A stretch of 64,000 nt of DNA from Mesoterricola silvestris (GCF_030295405.1 NZ_AP027080.1:2542001-2606000), one strand, 5' to 3'. Positions 19,044 to 28,970 are shown, counted from the stretch's first letter. Notes: generated by a model from the letters alone, not told the origin. A program made the numbers and translations.

Positions 19044-20201
19044 TTATCCCATGGCCGGGGCCTCGATCCAGCCTCCCCCCGCCACTTCCTCGCCCCGGTA
19101 GAAGACCGCGGCCTGCCCCGGGGCGATGGCCCGCTGGGGTTCCCGGAGGTGGACCCGGGCCCGCCCCCCTCCCAGGGGCCGCACCCGGGCCTCCGCCTCG
19201 GCCCCCCGGGAGCGGATGCGCACCCGGCAATCCAGGTCCCCCGCCGGGGCCTCCCCGCACCAGGACAGGTCCTTCACGGTGAATTCGCCCCCCAGGAGCC
19301 GCTCCGCCTCCCCCACCCACACCGTGCGGGTGGCCGGGTCCACCCGCACCACGAAGAGCGGGGCGGCGTAGGCCACGCCGATCCCCTTGCGCTGGCCCAC
19401 CGTGAAACGCCAGAAGCCCGTGTGGGTGCCCAGGACCCGCCCGTCCAGGTGCCGGATGGGACCTTCGGCCCCGCCCTCCGGGGCCAGCCCTTCCTCCTCG
19501 ATGTACCGGTCGTAGCGCTGGGGGATGAAGCAGATCTCCTGGCTCTCGGCCTTCTCCGCCAGGTGCAGCCCCAGGTCCCGGGCCAGCTGGCGCACCTCCA
19601 CCTTGGTGAAGCCCGCCAGGGGGAACAGGGTGCGGGCCAGGGAGGCCTGGTCGTGGGTGAACAGGAAGTAGCTCTGGTCCTTCTGGGGATCCGAGGCCTT
19701 CAGCAGGTGGTAGCCCGCCCCGTCCCGGGTGATGCGCGCATAGTGCCCGGTGGCCACGAAGGCGCAGTCCAGGTCCGCCGCCGCGTCCAGCAGCGCGCGG
19801 AACTTGAGGTGTTGATTGCAACGGATGCAAGGGCTGGGGGTTTCCCCCGCCAGATAGTCCCTCACGAAGGGGTCGATGACCTCGGCCTTGAAGGGCCCCT
19901 CCAGGTCCAGGACGTAGTGGGGGAACCCCTCCTGGAAGGCCACCCGGCGGGCGTCCTGGAAGTCATCGAGGGTGCAGCACTTGCCCTGGGTTTCGGGGCG
20001 GGTGCCGCCCCGGGTCTTGTCGAAGAGCTGCATGGAGACGCCCACCACGTCGAACCCGGCCCGGCCCAGCAGGGCCGCCATGACGGAACTGTCGATGCCC
20101 CCCGACATGGCCGCCAGCACGCGGTCGCCCTCCCCCAGGCCGGGGTGGGCCCTGACGCACGCGATGGCATGGTCCAGCAGAAGGGAAGACTCGCCGCCCA
20201 C
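19044..20201 (-). CDS. mnmA: tRNA-specific 2-thiouridylase MnmA
   Basis: Installs the 2-thio group on wobble uridine 34 of Lys, Glu and Gln tRNAs. The PP-loop AMSGGIDSS lies near residue 38, and the catalytic pair appears as [12 protein letters not shown] and SQEICFIP. Downstream, the central and C-terminal MnmA barrels are recognisable ([17 protein letters not shown]). I prefer the GTG at 20201 (AAGGGGG upstream) because the family usually begins shortly before the PP-loop; ATG at 20279 would add 26 residues. A tRNA-Gln(UUG), one of its substrates, is encoded at 30.55 kb. Confidence 0.93.
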   Translation of the reverse strand: MGGESSLLLDHAIACVRAHPGLGEGDRVLAAMSGGIDSSVMAALLGRAGFDVVGVSMQLFDKTRGGTRPETQGKCCTLDDFQDARRVAFQEGFPHYVLDLEGPFKAEVIDPFVRDYLAGETPSPCIRCNQHLKFRALLDAAADLDCAFVATGHYARITRDGAGYHLLKASDPQKDQSYFLFTHDQASLARTLFPLAGFTKVEVRQLARDLGLHLAEKAESQEICFIPQRYDRYIEEEGLAPEGGAEGPIRHLDGRVLGTHTGFWRFTVGQRKGIGVAYAAPLFVVRVDPATRTVWVGEAERLLGGEFTVKDLSWCGEAPAGDLDCRVRIRSRGAEAEARVRPLGGGRARVHLREPQRAIAPGQAAVFYRGEEVAGGGWIEAPAMG

Positions 20202-20323
20202 GGGGAAGACCCCCTTTCGAAGGTCCCATTGTAATTGATTTCCCGTCTCAGGGGACGGTCCAGGCATGTACGGATCCATTGCTTTTGTCCCTATGTGGAT
20301 TATCCTTGGGGCGAGGCGTTCCC

Positions 20324-20734
20324 ATGGCCCTTCCGAACTCCACCCTCGTCCTTCCCGAACCCCCCGAGGCCCTGGCCCTGGCGGGGGCGGGGCTCCGGGC
20401 CTTCGGGCGCATGGCGGCCTTCTGGGGGCTCTCCGTGGACGAGCAGCGCCTCATCCTGGGCGGGCTGCCCAGGACCACCTATTATGGGCTCCTCAAGGGA
20501 ACGGTCCATTCCGTCACCCGGGACACCCTGGAGCGCCTCTCCCTCCTGATGGGCATCTGGGCCAACCTGGAGATTCTCGTGCCCGATCCGGCGGCGGCCG
20601 CGGCGTGGATGCGCCGGCCGAACCCGGACCACCGGTTCGGCGGCGCCGCGCCCCTGGGGTGGATCCTGCAGGGCACCTTGGCCTCCCTGGTGGACGTGCG
20701 CCGCTACCTGGAGGCCTGGAGATCCGGCGCATGA
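20324..20734 (+). CDS. Xre/MbcA/ParS-type antitoxin
   Basis: 136 aa. The N-terminal part is a helical Xre-like DNA-binding region ([21 protein letters not shown]). The C-terminal MbcA/ParS/Xre toxin-binding region contains the family's [17 protein letters not shown] and [10 protein letters not shown]. It is expected to neutralise the RES toxin and repress the operon. The stop overlaps the toxin start by 4 nt (ATGA), the usual type II arrangement. A weak promoter candidate (TTGCTT, 16 bp, TATCCT) precedes it; its upstream region is shared with divergent mnmA. Confidence 0.85.
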   Translation: MALPNSTLVLPEPPEALALAGAGLRAFGRMAAFWGLSVDEQRLILGGLPRTTYYGLLKGTVHSVTRDTLERLSLLMGIWANLEILVPDPAAAAAWMRRPNPDHRFGGAAPLGWILQGTLASLVDVRRYLEAWRSGA

Positions 20735-21426
20735 AGCGGCCGGAACCCGTCCCCATCTGCTGGCCCCGGGCCATGCGCCTGGTCCCTGCCCGCTACAGGG
20801 CCGAGGAATGCTTCGAAGCCGTGCGGGATCCGGAGAACCCGGATTCCGGGGCCCTGCTGGCGCGCCTCAGCACCCTGACCGCCGCCGCGGGGCAGGGGGA
20901 CCTGGACGCCCTGGACCCGTCCCGGGTGCTCTTCGGACCGGGGGCGGGATGGATCAACGCGTCCTTCATCACACCCCGCCCCGGCCGCTTTTCCACCTCC
21001 CGCCGGGGCGCGTTCTACCTGGCCGGGGACCTGGAAACCAGCCTCGCCGAGGTGCGCCACCACCTTCAGCTGAACTACCGCCGCGAGGGCATCACCCAGC
21101 CCCTGGACCTGGACTACCGCGCCCTCACGGCGCACCTGGAGGGCCGCTTCCCGGATATCCGTTCCCGCCTTTCGGCCCGGGCCCCCTGGTCCGCCATCTA
21201 CGCCCCCGACGACTGGAGCGCCGCCCAGCGTTTCGGTGCCGAGATGCGCGACGCCGGCCACGCGGCCCTCGTGTACGCCAGCCTGCGCCACCCCGGCGGC
21301 GCCTGCGCCGCGGTCTTCGACCCCAACGCCGTCCGTGCCTGCCGCCACGACACGTACCTCACCTTCCGGTGGAACGGCACCGCCGTGGCCCAGGTCTACG
21401 AAAAGAGGTTCCTCCCCTTTCCCTAG
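20731..21426 (+). CDS. RES-domain toxin
   Basis: 231 aa RES-family toxin; characterised relatives (MbcT, ParT) degrade NAD+ or ADP-ribosylate a host enzyme. The family's invariant Arg, Glu and Ser are identifiable: R-F-STSRRGAFYLAGD, the E of SLAEVRHH, and the S of VYASLRHPGG. The start is ATG 20731, four bases inside the antitoxin gene. It appears intact, with no frameshift. The longer N-terminus is typical of the Xre-linked subgroup. Activity cannot be judged from sequence alone. Confidence 0.85.
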   Translation: MKRPEPVPICWPRAMRLVPARYRAEECFEAVRDPENPDSGALLARLSTLTAAAGQGDLDALDPSRVLFGPGAGWINASFITPRPGRFSTSRRGAFYLAGDLETSLAEVRHHLQLNYRREGITQPLDLDYRALTAHLEGRFPDIRSRLSARAPWSAIYAPDDWSAAQRFGAEMRDAGHAALVYASLRHPGGACAAVFDPNAVRACRHDTYLTFRWNGTAVAQVYEKRFLPFP

Positions 21427-21470
21427 CGCGTCAAAATGGTCCCGTCCCCGCTTTTCTACGGAGTCCCCTG

Positions 21471-22010
21471 ATGAAGACCTTCGAGGCCGCCTCCCAGGAG
21501 GTGGAGGTGAATGGCGAGACCGTCCTGTCCGTGGTGGCCGGCCTGAGCTTCGGGGCCGACCGGGCCAGGCGGGTGCTGGCCAGCCACGGCATCGAGGACC
21601 CCCAGCCGGGGGCCTGGTTTCCCCAGCAGCGATGGCTGGACGCCTTCCGGGAGATCGCCGGCACGCTGGGGCCCAACACCCTCTACGCCATCGGGTTGCG
21701 GATCCCCGACCGGGCCCTGTTCCCGGAGGGCCCCGCATCCATGGAGGAGGCCCTGGCCGCCATCGACACCGCGTACCGCATGAACCACCGGGGCGGGCCC
21801 ATCGGCAGCTACCGTTTCCAGGCCCTGGGACCCCGGTGCGGACGGGTGGTCTGCGACAACCCCTACCCCTCGGATTTCGACCGGGGCCTCATCATGGCCG
21901 TGGCCGAGCGCCACAAGCCCCGGGGCTCCACGCCGGAGGTGACGCTGGAGCCGGACCTCCCCACCCGCAAAACGGGCGGGGAGACTTGCACCTTCCGGGT
22001 CACCTGGTAA
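21471..22010 (+). CDS. Uncharacterised 179-aa protein
   Basis: Start ATG 21471 with GGAG 8 nt upstream. It is a soluble, mixed alpha/beta protein without signal peptide or membrane segment. The N-terminal half resembles a helical sensor (SFGADRARRVLASHGIEDP, WFPQQRWLDAFREIA). The end, CDNPYPSDFDRGLIMAVA followed by GGETCTFRVTW, recalls the C-terminus of V4R/haem-NO-binding small-ligand domains, a resemblance I cannot confirm. It sits 44 bp after the RES toxin on the same strand, so could be cargo of that locus or independent. It is tail-to-tail with the next gene with no spacer. Confidence 0.6.
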   Translation: MKTFEAASQEVEVNGETVLSVVAGLSFGADRARRVLASHGIEDPQPGAWFPQQRWLDAFREIAGTLGPNTLYAIGLRIPDRALFPEGPASMEEALAAIDTAYRMNHRGGPIGSYRFQALGPRCGRVVCDNPYPSDFDRGLIMAVAERHKPRGSTPEVTLEPDLPTRKTGGETCTFRVTW

Positions 22011-22301
22011 TCAGGGCTTGCAGACCTTGCAGGCCTTGTAGCCGGCCTTTTCCGCCTCGGCCTTGGTGGCCAGGGTGACCTTGTTGTCGGCCTTGATCTT
22101 GGCGCCCACGGCGCAATCGGCCGTGTGGAAGACCTTGGAGGCCTTGTTCGCCACGAACCCGGTGGCGGCGGGCTTGGCTTCCGCCTTGGGGGCGGGCTTG
22201 GTCTCGGCCTTGGGGGCGGGAGCGGGGGCGGGCTTCTTGGCGGGGGTCTGGGCCCAGGCTGCGGCGGTGACAAGCAGAAGGGCGGACACGAGGCGTTTCA
22301 T
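22011..22301 (-). CDS. Small secreted protein with Ada-like zinc-binding tail
   Basis: 96 aa. ATG 22301 has AGGAG upstream and opens a signal peptide (MKRLVSALLLVTAAAWAQ). A linker of repeated Pro-Ala-Lys (PAPAPKAETKPAPKAEAKP) follows. The last 45 residues contain the pattern FHTADC then IKAD-K then AGYKACKVCKP. This matches the metal-binding unit seen in Ada N-termini and in many small exported proteins, although only three cysteines are present. A periplasmic metal-binding role is likely; nothing narrower can be said. Confidence 0.7.
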   Translation of the reverse strand: MKRLVSALLLVTAAAWAQTPAKKPAPAPAPKAETKPAPKAEAKPAATGFVANKASKVFHTADCAVGAKIKADNKVTLATKAEAEKAGYKACKVCKP

Positions 22302-22450
22302 GGTCGATCTCCTGGATGAAGGGGTGAGGCGAACATGGTGAACCCCTTCGGGCCCGAAATCCATCCCAAAGGACGCCGGTTCCCGGGAGCGCCCCGGGTG
22401 GCTATCCCCCGGCTTCATCCGTTAGACTGGTTCACCTTCCGAGACACCCC

Positions 22451-24604
22451 ATGCCCCCCACCCCCGCCAGACCCGCCGCCCAGGGCCGGAGCCACCTGGG
22501 AACCGCCCAGCTGGTCCTGGGCCTGGGGGGCCTCCTGGTGCTGCTGGTGGTGGCCGCCACGACCACCTCCATCCTCCTGCTGCGCAAGCGGGAGGTGGAC
22601 CTCTGGCGCAACCAGATGTCGAGCCATTCCCTGGTGCTGGCCGAACACGCCTTCCAGAACATGGCCACGGCCCACCTGGCCCTGGACGCCATCGCCGACC
22701 AGGTGGCGGCCGCCGGCATCCGGGATCCCCGGGACCTGCGCCGGCGCATGGGGACCCTCCAGGCCTTCACCCAGCTCCGGGAGCGCACGGCCGGAATGCC
22801 CCAGGTGGACGTGGCCACCCTCGTGGCCTCCAACGGCGATGTCATCAATTTCACCCGCAGCTACCCCCCTCCACCCATCAACCTGGCGGACCGGGACTAC
22901 TTCCGGGCCCGCCTGGAGAACCCCTCCCTGGGCGAGTTCATCAGCGTCCCCGTGCACAACAAAGGCAACGGGAAGTGGGTCTTCTACATCAGCCGCCGGC
23001 TCCAGGATGCCCGGGGCGGGTTCCTGGGCCTGGTGCTGGTGGGCTTCTCCGTGGACGTGTTCACGGACTTCTACCAGCGCTTCGCCGCGAGCCTGGGCCG
23101 GGGTGCCTCCGTCTCCCTGTACCGGGACGATTTCACCCTCCTCACCCGCTGGCCCCGGGTGGACGGGGAGATCGGGAAGCGCAACCTCACCGGCACCACG
23201 TACACGATCATCCACAAGCGGGGGCTGGCTTCGGGCACGGCCTATTCCGTGGACATGCGCATGGCCGAGCACCGCCCCGTGGCCCGCCTGGGCGCGGCCC
23301 GGGTGGTGGCGTCCTACCCCCTCCTCGTCAACCTGACCCTCACCGAGGATTTCTTCCTGGCCAACTGGCGGCACATGGCCCGGCTCATCGCGGCGGTGGC
23401 CGCGGCCAGCCTCCTGGCGATCCTGGCGGCCCTCCGGGTCCTGGTGCGCAGCATCCGCCGGAGGGAGGCCGACCTGGCCGAAACCCTGGAACTCAAGCGC
23501 CAGGCCGAAGCCGCCAACGCGGCCAAGTCCAGTTTCCTGGCCACCATGGGCCACGAGATCCGCACGCCCCTCAATGGCGTGCTGGGCATGTCCGAGCTGC
23601 TGCTCCAGACGCCCCTGGACGCCGAGCAGCAGTCCCACGTGCACACCGTCCTGGCCTCGGGGCGGCAACTGCTGGCCATCGTCGACGAAGTGCTGGACTT
23701 CGCCCGCATCGAGGGCTCGCGCATGGAACTGGAGCGGGTGCCCTTCGAACCCGCGGCCCTGGTGGCCGACCTGGCGGAGGCCCACGGCGAGAGCTGCCGG
23801 GCCAAGGGCCTGACCCTTCGCACCCAGGTGGATCCCGCCGCGCCCGCCCGGGTCCTGGGCGATCCCGCGCGCCTGCGGCAGGTGGTCTCCCACTTCCTCA
23901 GCAACGCCATCAAGTTCACGGAGACCGGGACCATCACCCTGGCGGTCGCGGCCGGCGCGGCCCCGCGCCTGCGCTTCGGGGTGCGGGACACCGGCATCGG
24001 CCTTCCGGCCGGGGAGCGGGACCGGCTCTTCGCGCCCTTCACCCAGGGGGACGGCACCTTCACCCGCTCCCATGGCGGCGCCGGCCTGGGCCTGGCCATC
24101 AGCAAAGGCCTGGTGGATCTCATGGGCGGGGAAATCGGCGTGGATAGCCGGCCCGGGGAGGGCTCCGAATTCTACCTGGAAGCCGACTTCCCGGCCGTCC
24201 TCACGGAGTCCCGCCCCATCCACATCCTCCTGGCCGAGGACAATCCCGTGAATCGGAAGCTGGCCGGGACCCTCCTCACCCGCCTGGGCTGCACCTTCGA
24301 GGTGGCCGTCCATGGCCGGGAGGCCCTGGAGGCCGTGGCCCGCACCCCCTTCGACCTGGTGCTCATGGATTGCCAGATGCCGGAAATGGACGGCTACGAG
24401 GCCGCCCGGCGCATCCGGGAGGGGGAAGGGGAGGGGAGGCGCCTGCCCATCATCGCCGTTTCCGCCAACGCCACCCGGGAGGACATGGACCGCTGCACCC
24501 GGGCGGGCATGGACGATTTCCTCAGCAAGCCCTACGCAAGCCGGAGCCTCCTGGAGCTCATCGCCAAGTGGTCGGGCCCGGGAAGGGGTATGAATAAAGA
24601 TTGA
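22451..24604 (+). CDS. Hybrid sensor histidine kinase, dCache-type sensor
   Basis: 717 aa membrane sensor. TM1 lies near residues 20-40. The periplasmic region to about residue 305 looks like a double-Cache domain ([36 protein letters not shown]). TM2 is near 310-335. HisKA has the phospho-acceptor H367 in [11 protein letters not shown]. The HATPase part has N-, G1- and G2-box motifs ([25 protein letters not shown]). A C-terminal receiver domain carries D640 in [13 protein letters not shown]. It needs an external phosphotransfer or response protein; none is adjacent. Confidence 0.92.
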   Translation: MPPTPARPAAQGRSHLGTAQLVLGLGGLLVLLVVAATTTSILLLRKREVDLWRNQMSSHSLVLAEHAFQNMATAHLALDAIADQVAAAGIRDPRDLRRRMGTLQAFTQLRERTAGMPQVDVATLVASNGDVINFTRSYPPPPINLADRDYFRARLENPSLGEFISVPVHNKGNGKWVFYISRRLQDARGGFLGLVLVGFSVDVFTDFYQRFAASLGRGASVSLYRDDFTLLTRWPRVDGEIGKRNLTGTTYTIIHKRGLASGTAYSVDMRMAEHRPVARLGAARVVASYPLLVNLTLTEDFFLANWRHMARLIAAVAAASLLAILAALRVLVRSIRRREADLAETLELKRQAEAANAAKSSFLATMGHEIRTPLNGVLGMSELLLQTPLDAEQQSHVHTVLASGRQLLAIVDEVLDFARIEGSRMELERVPFEPAALVADLAEAHGESCRAKGLTLRTQVDPAAPARVLGDPARLRQVVSHFLSNAIKFTETGTITLAVAAGAAPRLRFGVRDTGIGLPAGERDRLFAPFTQGDGTFTRSHGGAGLGLAISKGLVDLMGGEIGVDSRPGEGSEFYLEADFPAVLTESRPIHILLAEDNPVNRKLAGTLLTRLGCTFEVAVHGREALEAVARTPFDLVLMDCQMPEMDGYEAARRIREGEGEGRRLPIIAVSANATREDMDRCTRAGMDDFLSKPYASRSLLELIAKWSGPGRGMNKD

Positions 24605-24657
24605 AATCCAGGAGGAAATGGGCTGATTATTACTCCGCTTCCCGGAGCCCATCTTCC

Positions 24658-25311
24658 ATGAACGGACCGGTTCGGTTCATCCTTTGCGGGGCCCTCACCT
24701 TCCTCCGGGCGGAGGAGCCGGCCCGGATCCAGGTGTTCACCGCCGTTCCGGGAACCGTGCGGCGGGGCGATTCCGTGACCCTCGCCTGGTCCGCCACCGG
24801 CACGGACCGGGTGAGGCTGGACCCCCTGGGGGTGGACTTCCCCCCCACCGGCTCCCTTTCCCATCCCCTGGTGGGCCGCACCATCTTCTGGCTCCATGCC
24901 TCCAACCCCTCCGGGGGCCAGAGCCGCCCGGTGGTGGTGGACGTGATCCCCGAGGACCGACCGCCCGCCTCGCCCATCCACCCGGTCACCCCTACGCCCC
25001 TCCCTTCGCCCCCACCTTCGCCCCTACCTTCGCCCGGTGCCGTGTGGATCCAGTTCGCCGCCCTGGCCTCGCCGGTCGGGGTCCAGCGTCTGCGGGAGGA
25101 TCTGCGCCGCACCGCGGGCATCGAAACCGTGGTGTCGGACGTGCCGGATCCCCAGGATCCCCGGCGGACCCTGCGCCGCGTGCGCCTGGGCCCCTTCGTC
25201 TCGGACCGCGAAGCCAAGGCCCGGCTCCGGGATTTGAAGCCCCGCCTGGCCGCCCTGGCCCTGAAGCCCTATGTGGAACGGCCCCCGGGAAAGGCGGCAT
25301 CCCCCCCTTGA
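24658..25311 (+). CDS. Exported SPOR-domain protein
   Basis: 217 aa from ATG 24658, which opens a hydrophobic leader (FILCGALTFLRA). An Ig-like region (VFTAVPGTVRRGDSVTLAWSA) occupies residues 25-95. A proline linker encoded by imperfect CCTTCGCCCC tandem repeats (about 25003-25031) follows. The last 75 residues form a SPOR peptidoglycan-binding domain (WIQFAALASPVGVQRLREDL, VRLGPFVSDREAKARL). Probable role at the septum or periplasm. A TTG at 24601 would give a longer product, but the insertion lacks protein character. Confidence 0.75.
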   Translation: MNGPVRFILCGALTFLRAEEPARIQVFTAVPGTVRRGDSVTLAWSATGTDRVRLDPLGVDFPPTGSLSHPLVGRTIFWLHASNPSGGQSRPVVVDVIPEDRPPASPIHPVTPTPLPSPPPSPLPSPGAVWIQFAALASPVGVQRLREDLRRTAGIETVVSDVPDPQDPRRTLRRVRLGPFVSDREAKARLRDLKPRLAALALKPYVERPPGKAASPP

Positions 25312-25360
25312 ACCGCGGGGGGCGTTTCCCTACCCTTGAGAACCCTTCGCGGAGTCTTCC

Positions 25361-25837
25361 ATGGAAAAGATAACGCCCTGCCTCTGGTTCGACGGCAAAG
25401 CCGAAGAGGCTGCCCGCTTCTATGTGTCCGTATTCGAGGACGGCAAGCTCCTGGCCGTGACCCACTATGGCGAAAACGCCCCCCAGCCCGCCGGCACCGT
25501 CATGACCGTCCTCTTCAGCGTCAACGGCCAGACCTTCATGGGCCTCAACGCGGGGCCGGCCTTCACCTTCTCCCCGGCGGTGTCCTTCATGGTGAACTGC
25601 GACACCCAGGCGGAGATCGACCGGTACTGGGCCCGCCTTTCGGAGGGGGGCCAGGAGGTGGAATGCGGCTGGGTCCGGGACCGCTTCGGCCTCTCCTGGC
25701 AGATCGTCCCCCGGTCCCTGGGGGCCATGATGGCCAGCGGGGATCCCGCGGCCGTGCAGCGCATGGTCCAGGCGGTGTGGACCATGAAGAAGCTGGATCT
25801 GGCGGTTCTGGAAAAGGCCTTCCGCAGGGAAGCCTGA
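25361..25837 (+). CDS. VOC/PhnB-like superfamily protein
   Basis: 158 aa protein of the 3-dmu-9_3-mt/PhnB branch of the vicinal-oxygen-chelate superfamily. It begins with the family's ITPCLWFDGKAEEAARFYVS and has the central FSVNGQTFMGLNAGP and CGWVRDRFGLSWQIVP motifs. Proteins of this family have often been labelled as methyltransferases without evidence; substrate is unknown. It is a stand-alone gene, 49 bp after the SPOR gene, and its stop lies 17 bp from the convergent polyferredoxin gene. Confidence 0.88.
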   Translation: MEKITPCLWFDGKAEEAARFYVSVFEDGKLLAVTHYGENAPQPAGTVMTVLFSVNGQTFMGLNAGPAFTFSPAVSFMVNCDTQAEIDRYWARLSEGGQEVECGWVRDRFGLSWQIVPRSLGAMMASGDPAAVQRMVQAVWTMKKLDLAVLEKAFRREA

Positions 25838-25854
25838 TCTTCGCCGGGGAGCGC

Positions 25855-26751
25855 CTACCAGGGTTCTTCGGATTCCTTGGGCCGGGGCGCCTTGGGGGAA
25901 GCCGGGGGACGCTCGAAGGTGAGGAGGGCAGGGCGCCCCTTGTGGCCCTGGACCGTTTCGCACACGTCCACGCAGTCCCCGCAGTTGAAGCACCCGGCGG
26001 AGAAGCCCAGTTGCAGGTCCTTTTCCCGGGGGTCCACCTCCACGAAGCAGGCCTTGAGGCAGGCCCGGCAGGATCCGCAGGCGGAGAGATCCGCGGGGCG
26101 GTACCGGGGGCGGAGCACCCGGGCCGGGTCCGCGGCGGAGGCCGCCATGGCCTGGCCCATGCCATAGATGCACACCATCCGGCAGAAATGGAAGCGCACC
26201 AGGAATCCCGCGAGCCAACTGGAAACCAGCACGAGGGCCATCCAGGCCCAGAGCACCACCTGGCCCTGGTTCCGCGGATCCAGGGGCGTCGTGAGCTCCC
26301 GGAGGATCCGGGCGGGTGGATAGAGGTAGGCCGCCAGGCTCGCCCCCAGCAGGAGCGGCGCCACCGCCAGGGTGGCCAGGGCCCCTGCCCTGAGACCCAG
26401 GCGGTGCAGGGGGGACCGGCGCATCCAGGCGGCCACCAGGCGGTTGGAGCCCCAGCCCGCCGCCGTGCGGATCCCCTCGAAGAATTCCACCAGGCTCCCA
26501 TAGGGGCAGGCCCACCCGCAGAACACCCGGCCCTTTTTGAAGGAAAGGAGGGCCAGGCCCCAGACGATCCCCAGGAAGGGAACGATGATCCCCAGGACGT
26601 AGGGCCATTCCAGGGGATAGGACCTCCCGCCGAACACCACCCGCACCGCCGGCGCGTCGATGCGGAACAGGTTCGTCCAGGGCAGGAGGGTCCCGCCCAG
26701 GAGAACGAGGATCTGCACGGCCCGCCGGGCCCTGTGCCGGGATGGCCTCAT
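25855..26751 (-). CDS. NapH/CcoG-like membrane polyferredoxin
   Basis: 298 aa inner-membrane electron-transfer protein. It has about four or five membrane helices, two CxxxCP-type segments (CGWACPYG near residue 80 and FCRMVCIYG near 195), and then two [4Fe-4S] motifs, CGSCRACLKAC and CFNCGDCVDVC. The Ig-like C-terminal domain of true CcoG (CcoG/RdxA) is missing, so I favour the NapH-like branch. The start ATG 26751 overlaps the end of the lptFG gene by 4 nt (ATGA); an alternative upstream frame would run into that gene. No partner oxidoreductase is adjacent. Confidence 0.83.
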   Translation of the reverse strand: MRPSRHRARRAVQILVLLGGTLLPWTNLFRIDAPAVRVVFGGRSYPLEWPYVLGIIVPFLGIVWGLALLSFKKGRVFCGWACPYGSLVEFFEGIRTAAGWGSNRLVAAWMRRSPLHRLGLRAGALATLAVAPLLLGASLAAYLYPPARILRELTTPLDPRNQGQVVLWAWMALVLVSSWLAGFLVRFHFCRMVCIYGMGQAMAASAADPARVLRPRYRPADLSACGSCRACLKACFVEVDPREKDLQLGFSAGCFNCGDCVDVCETVQGHKGRPALLTFERPPASPKAPRPKESEEPW

Positions 26752-28970
26752 GTGCGGAGCCGGTTCAGGCGCAACAGCCCGAACCCGAACAGGAGCAGCA
26801 TGGGGCACAGGACCCCCCAGGCCGAAGGCAGGTCCCCCGCCTTGGCCGCGCCGCTGAAGAGGGCCTGCAGCCCCATGAAGACCAGCCCCGCCACGAGGCT
26901 GAACCCCAGGGCGGAACCCCGGCCGCCCCGCGGGGAAGGGAAGGCGTAGGGAAGCATGGCGAAGAGGAGGCAGGGTCCCGCAAGCCAGTTGAGGATACGG
27001 TTCCAAATCAGTGTCGCTCTTTCAGGATCCGGTGCCCAGTGCTGCCACTGGAAGAGGTCCAGGGTGGCGGCGCTGTCCGCGGAGGCGGATTCCCGCAGGG
27101 CCCGGCTGGGGAAGAGGCGGAAGGCCGGCGGGCCCTCCTCGAAGGCCATGCCGCCCCAGGGCAGGCCCTCCGAGGCCACGTCCCCCATGCGCCATTTGAG
27201 GAGGATGAAGGCTTCGCCCGGGGCCTTGAGGGGGAAGCCCCAGCGGGCCGTGCCGTCCAGGAACCACACCACCCCGGTGGAACCCAGGTGCATCCAGGGT
27301 TTCGTGGCCGCGCTGCGGGCTGGACGGCCCAGGATCTGCCGGTAGAGGGGGTCCGCCTGCTGGTACGCGTAGGGCGCCACGAAGGCCTGGAGCACGAAGG
27401 TGAGCGCCAGGACGCCCCCCCAGGCGGCGAATCCGGCCCGGCACCACTGGGCCAGGCTCGTGCCGCCGGCCCTCAGGGCCACCCATTCCCGGGAAACCGC
27501 CGCGTCCGACAGGGCCAGCACCCCGCCCAGAAGGAAGGCCAGGGGCAGCACCACCGACAGGAAGGGCGGCAGATTCCACAGCCAGTATTGGAAGAACACG
27601 AGGATCGAAACGTGGTTGTGGGCCAGGTCCCCGGCGAGGGTGGCGTACTCGATGAGCAGGCTCAGGGCCAGGAAGGTGCCCATGACGCCCCCCCAGTTCT
27701 TCCACCAAAGGGACCGGGTCCAATCCGCCAGGATGTTCCGGCGCGGCTGCCGGCTGCGCAGGGAGGCCAGGGCTTTAACGAATGTTTTAAAATACTTGGA
27801 GACGAATCCTAAACATATCTGCGAGCCCCTTTGCCGCAGGGCATCCAGGCGGGCGACGGCATCCACGGGCAGGATCCGCTGGAGCCGGTTGGAGTGGTGG
27901 GGATGGAGCTTCCGCCTGAGCAGAAGGAATCCCGCCGCCAGGAAGACCCAGGGCAGGGCGACCAGGGCGATGCGCGGGAAGAGGAGTTGCGATTTCGCGT
28001 ATATAATCTGACTTTCAAAGTACTTGAGGATCAAATAGTAAAGCAGGATCACGCCGAGGCTCTTGAGGATGGCGCCCCCCTTCTGGAACCGCGGGTGCCC
28101 CAGGCCCAGGGCGATGCCCAGCAGCAGCAGGGCGCAGGAGGCGATGGGCAGGGTGAACCGGCGGGTGAGTTCCACCGAGGCCTCCGCCTCCGTGCTGGCC
28201 AGGAGGTCCCGGGTGGACCGGAACCGCGCGTTGGTGGCCTTGAGGAGTTTGGGCACCTCGGGCACCTGGATGGCGTACAGGTGCTCCTTCTCCTGGACAT
28301 GGACGATGCTGGCGTCCTCCCGGTGGTATACGCACCCGTTAAGATCAACCATTTTTAGATTAATGCTTGTCTTCTCAACTCCCTTGGGACTCTGTCCCCA
28401 GAGGAGGGAACGGGCCACCAGGTGCTGCACGCCCAGGCTGTTGACCTCCATGAGGTGAACCTGGCCATCGGGGGCCATCCACACGGCGCTGCCCGTGGAG
28501 GTGCTGGGGAACCAGGGGGGCGCCCCCGGCCGCAGGAACCGGGTCCGGGCCTCCTCCACCATCCGGGCCTGGGCGAACTGCTGGGTGGAGTTGGCCCAGG
28601 GGACCACCACGTGGGCGTTGAAGGTGCCCACCGCCAGGAGGGTGCCGGCCATGATGAGCCACGGTTTCACGATGGCCCGCATGCCGACGCCCAGGCCCTG
28701 GGCGGCCACCATCTCGGAACCGTCCGTGAGGTGCTGCATGCCCATGAGTCCCCCCAGCACCGCGGCCATGGGCAGCACCATGCCCAGGTTGTCCGGGACG
28801 CTGAGGAGGAGGAGGGGCACCACCCACCGGAAGGGCGCGCCCATGGAGAAGATCTCCTTGGACAGGCCCACCACCTCGTAGGCCATGAGGAGTCCACCGT
28901 AGAACACCAGGGCCCCCAGGAAGGGCCAGGTCCAGTTTTTCAGCAGGTATTTCAGGATGGTGGAGCGCAC
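26748..28970 (-). CDS. lptFG: LptF-LptG fusion, LPS export permease
   Basis: 740 aa, about twice the length of LptF or LptG alone. Residues 1-385 have one set of membrane helices around a periplasmic beta domain, with the family motif HLTDGSEMVAAQGLGVG. Residues 415-740 repeat the plan (LSDAAVSREWVALRAGGTS). Together they would supply both halves of the LptB2FG permease, driven by LptB (56265-56999). The start is GTG 28970 with a poor ribosome-binding site. Three short AT-rich patches (about 27777-27830, 27985-28045 and 28330-28380) break the otherwise GC-rich codon use; one lies at the fusion joint. The gene follows kdsD across a 72 bp AT-rich gap. Confidence 0.88.
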   Translation of the reverse strand: MRSTILKYLLKNWTWPFLGALVFYGGLLMAYEVVGLSKEIFSMGAPFRWVVPLLLLSVPDNLGMVLPMAAVLGGLMGMQHLTDGSEMVAAQGLGVGMRAIVKPWLIMAGTLLAVGTFNAHVVVPWANSTQQFAQARMVEEARTRFLRPGAPPWFPSTSTGSAVWMAPDGQVHLMEVNSLGVQHLVARSLLWGQSPKGVEKTSINLKMVDLNGCVYHREDASIVHVQEKEHLYAIQVPEVPKLLKATNARFRSTRDLLASTEAEASVELTRRFTLPIASCALLLLGIALGLGHPRFQKGGAILKSLGVILLYYLILKYFESQIIYAKSQLLFPRIALVALPWVFLAAGFLLLRRKLHPHHSNRLQRILPVDAVARLDALRQRGSQICLGFVSKYFKTFVKALASLRSRQPRRNILADWTRSLWWKNWGGVMGTFLALSLLIEYATLAGDLAHNHVSILVFFQYWLWNLPPFLSVVLPLAFLLGGVLALSDAAVSREWVALRAGGTSLAQWCRAGFAAWGGVLALTFVLQAFVAPYAYQQADPLYRQILGRPARSAATKPWMHLGSTGVVWFLDGTARWGFPLKAPGEAFILLKWRMGDVASEGLPWGGMAFEEGPPAFRLFPSRALRESASADSAATLDLFQWQHWAPDPERATLIWNRILNWLAGPCLLFAMLPYAFPSPRGGRGSALGFSLVAGLVFMGLQALFSGAAKAGDLPSAWGVLCPMLLLFGFGLLRLNRLRT

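Noticed and set aside
25003-25031. Tandem CCTTCGCCCC units as a repeat element
   Set aside because: They are in frame within the SPOR gene and encode its proline linker, an ordinary low-complexity stretch.
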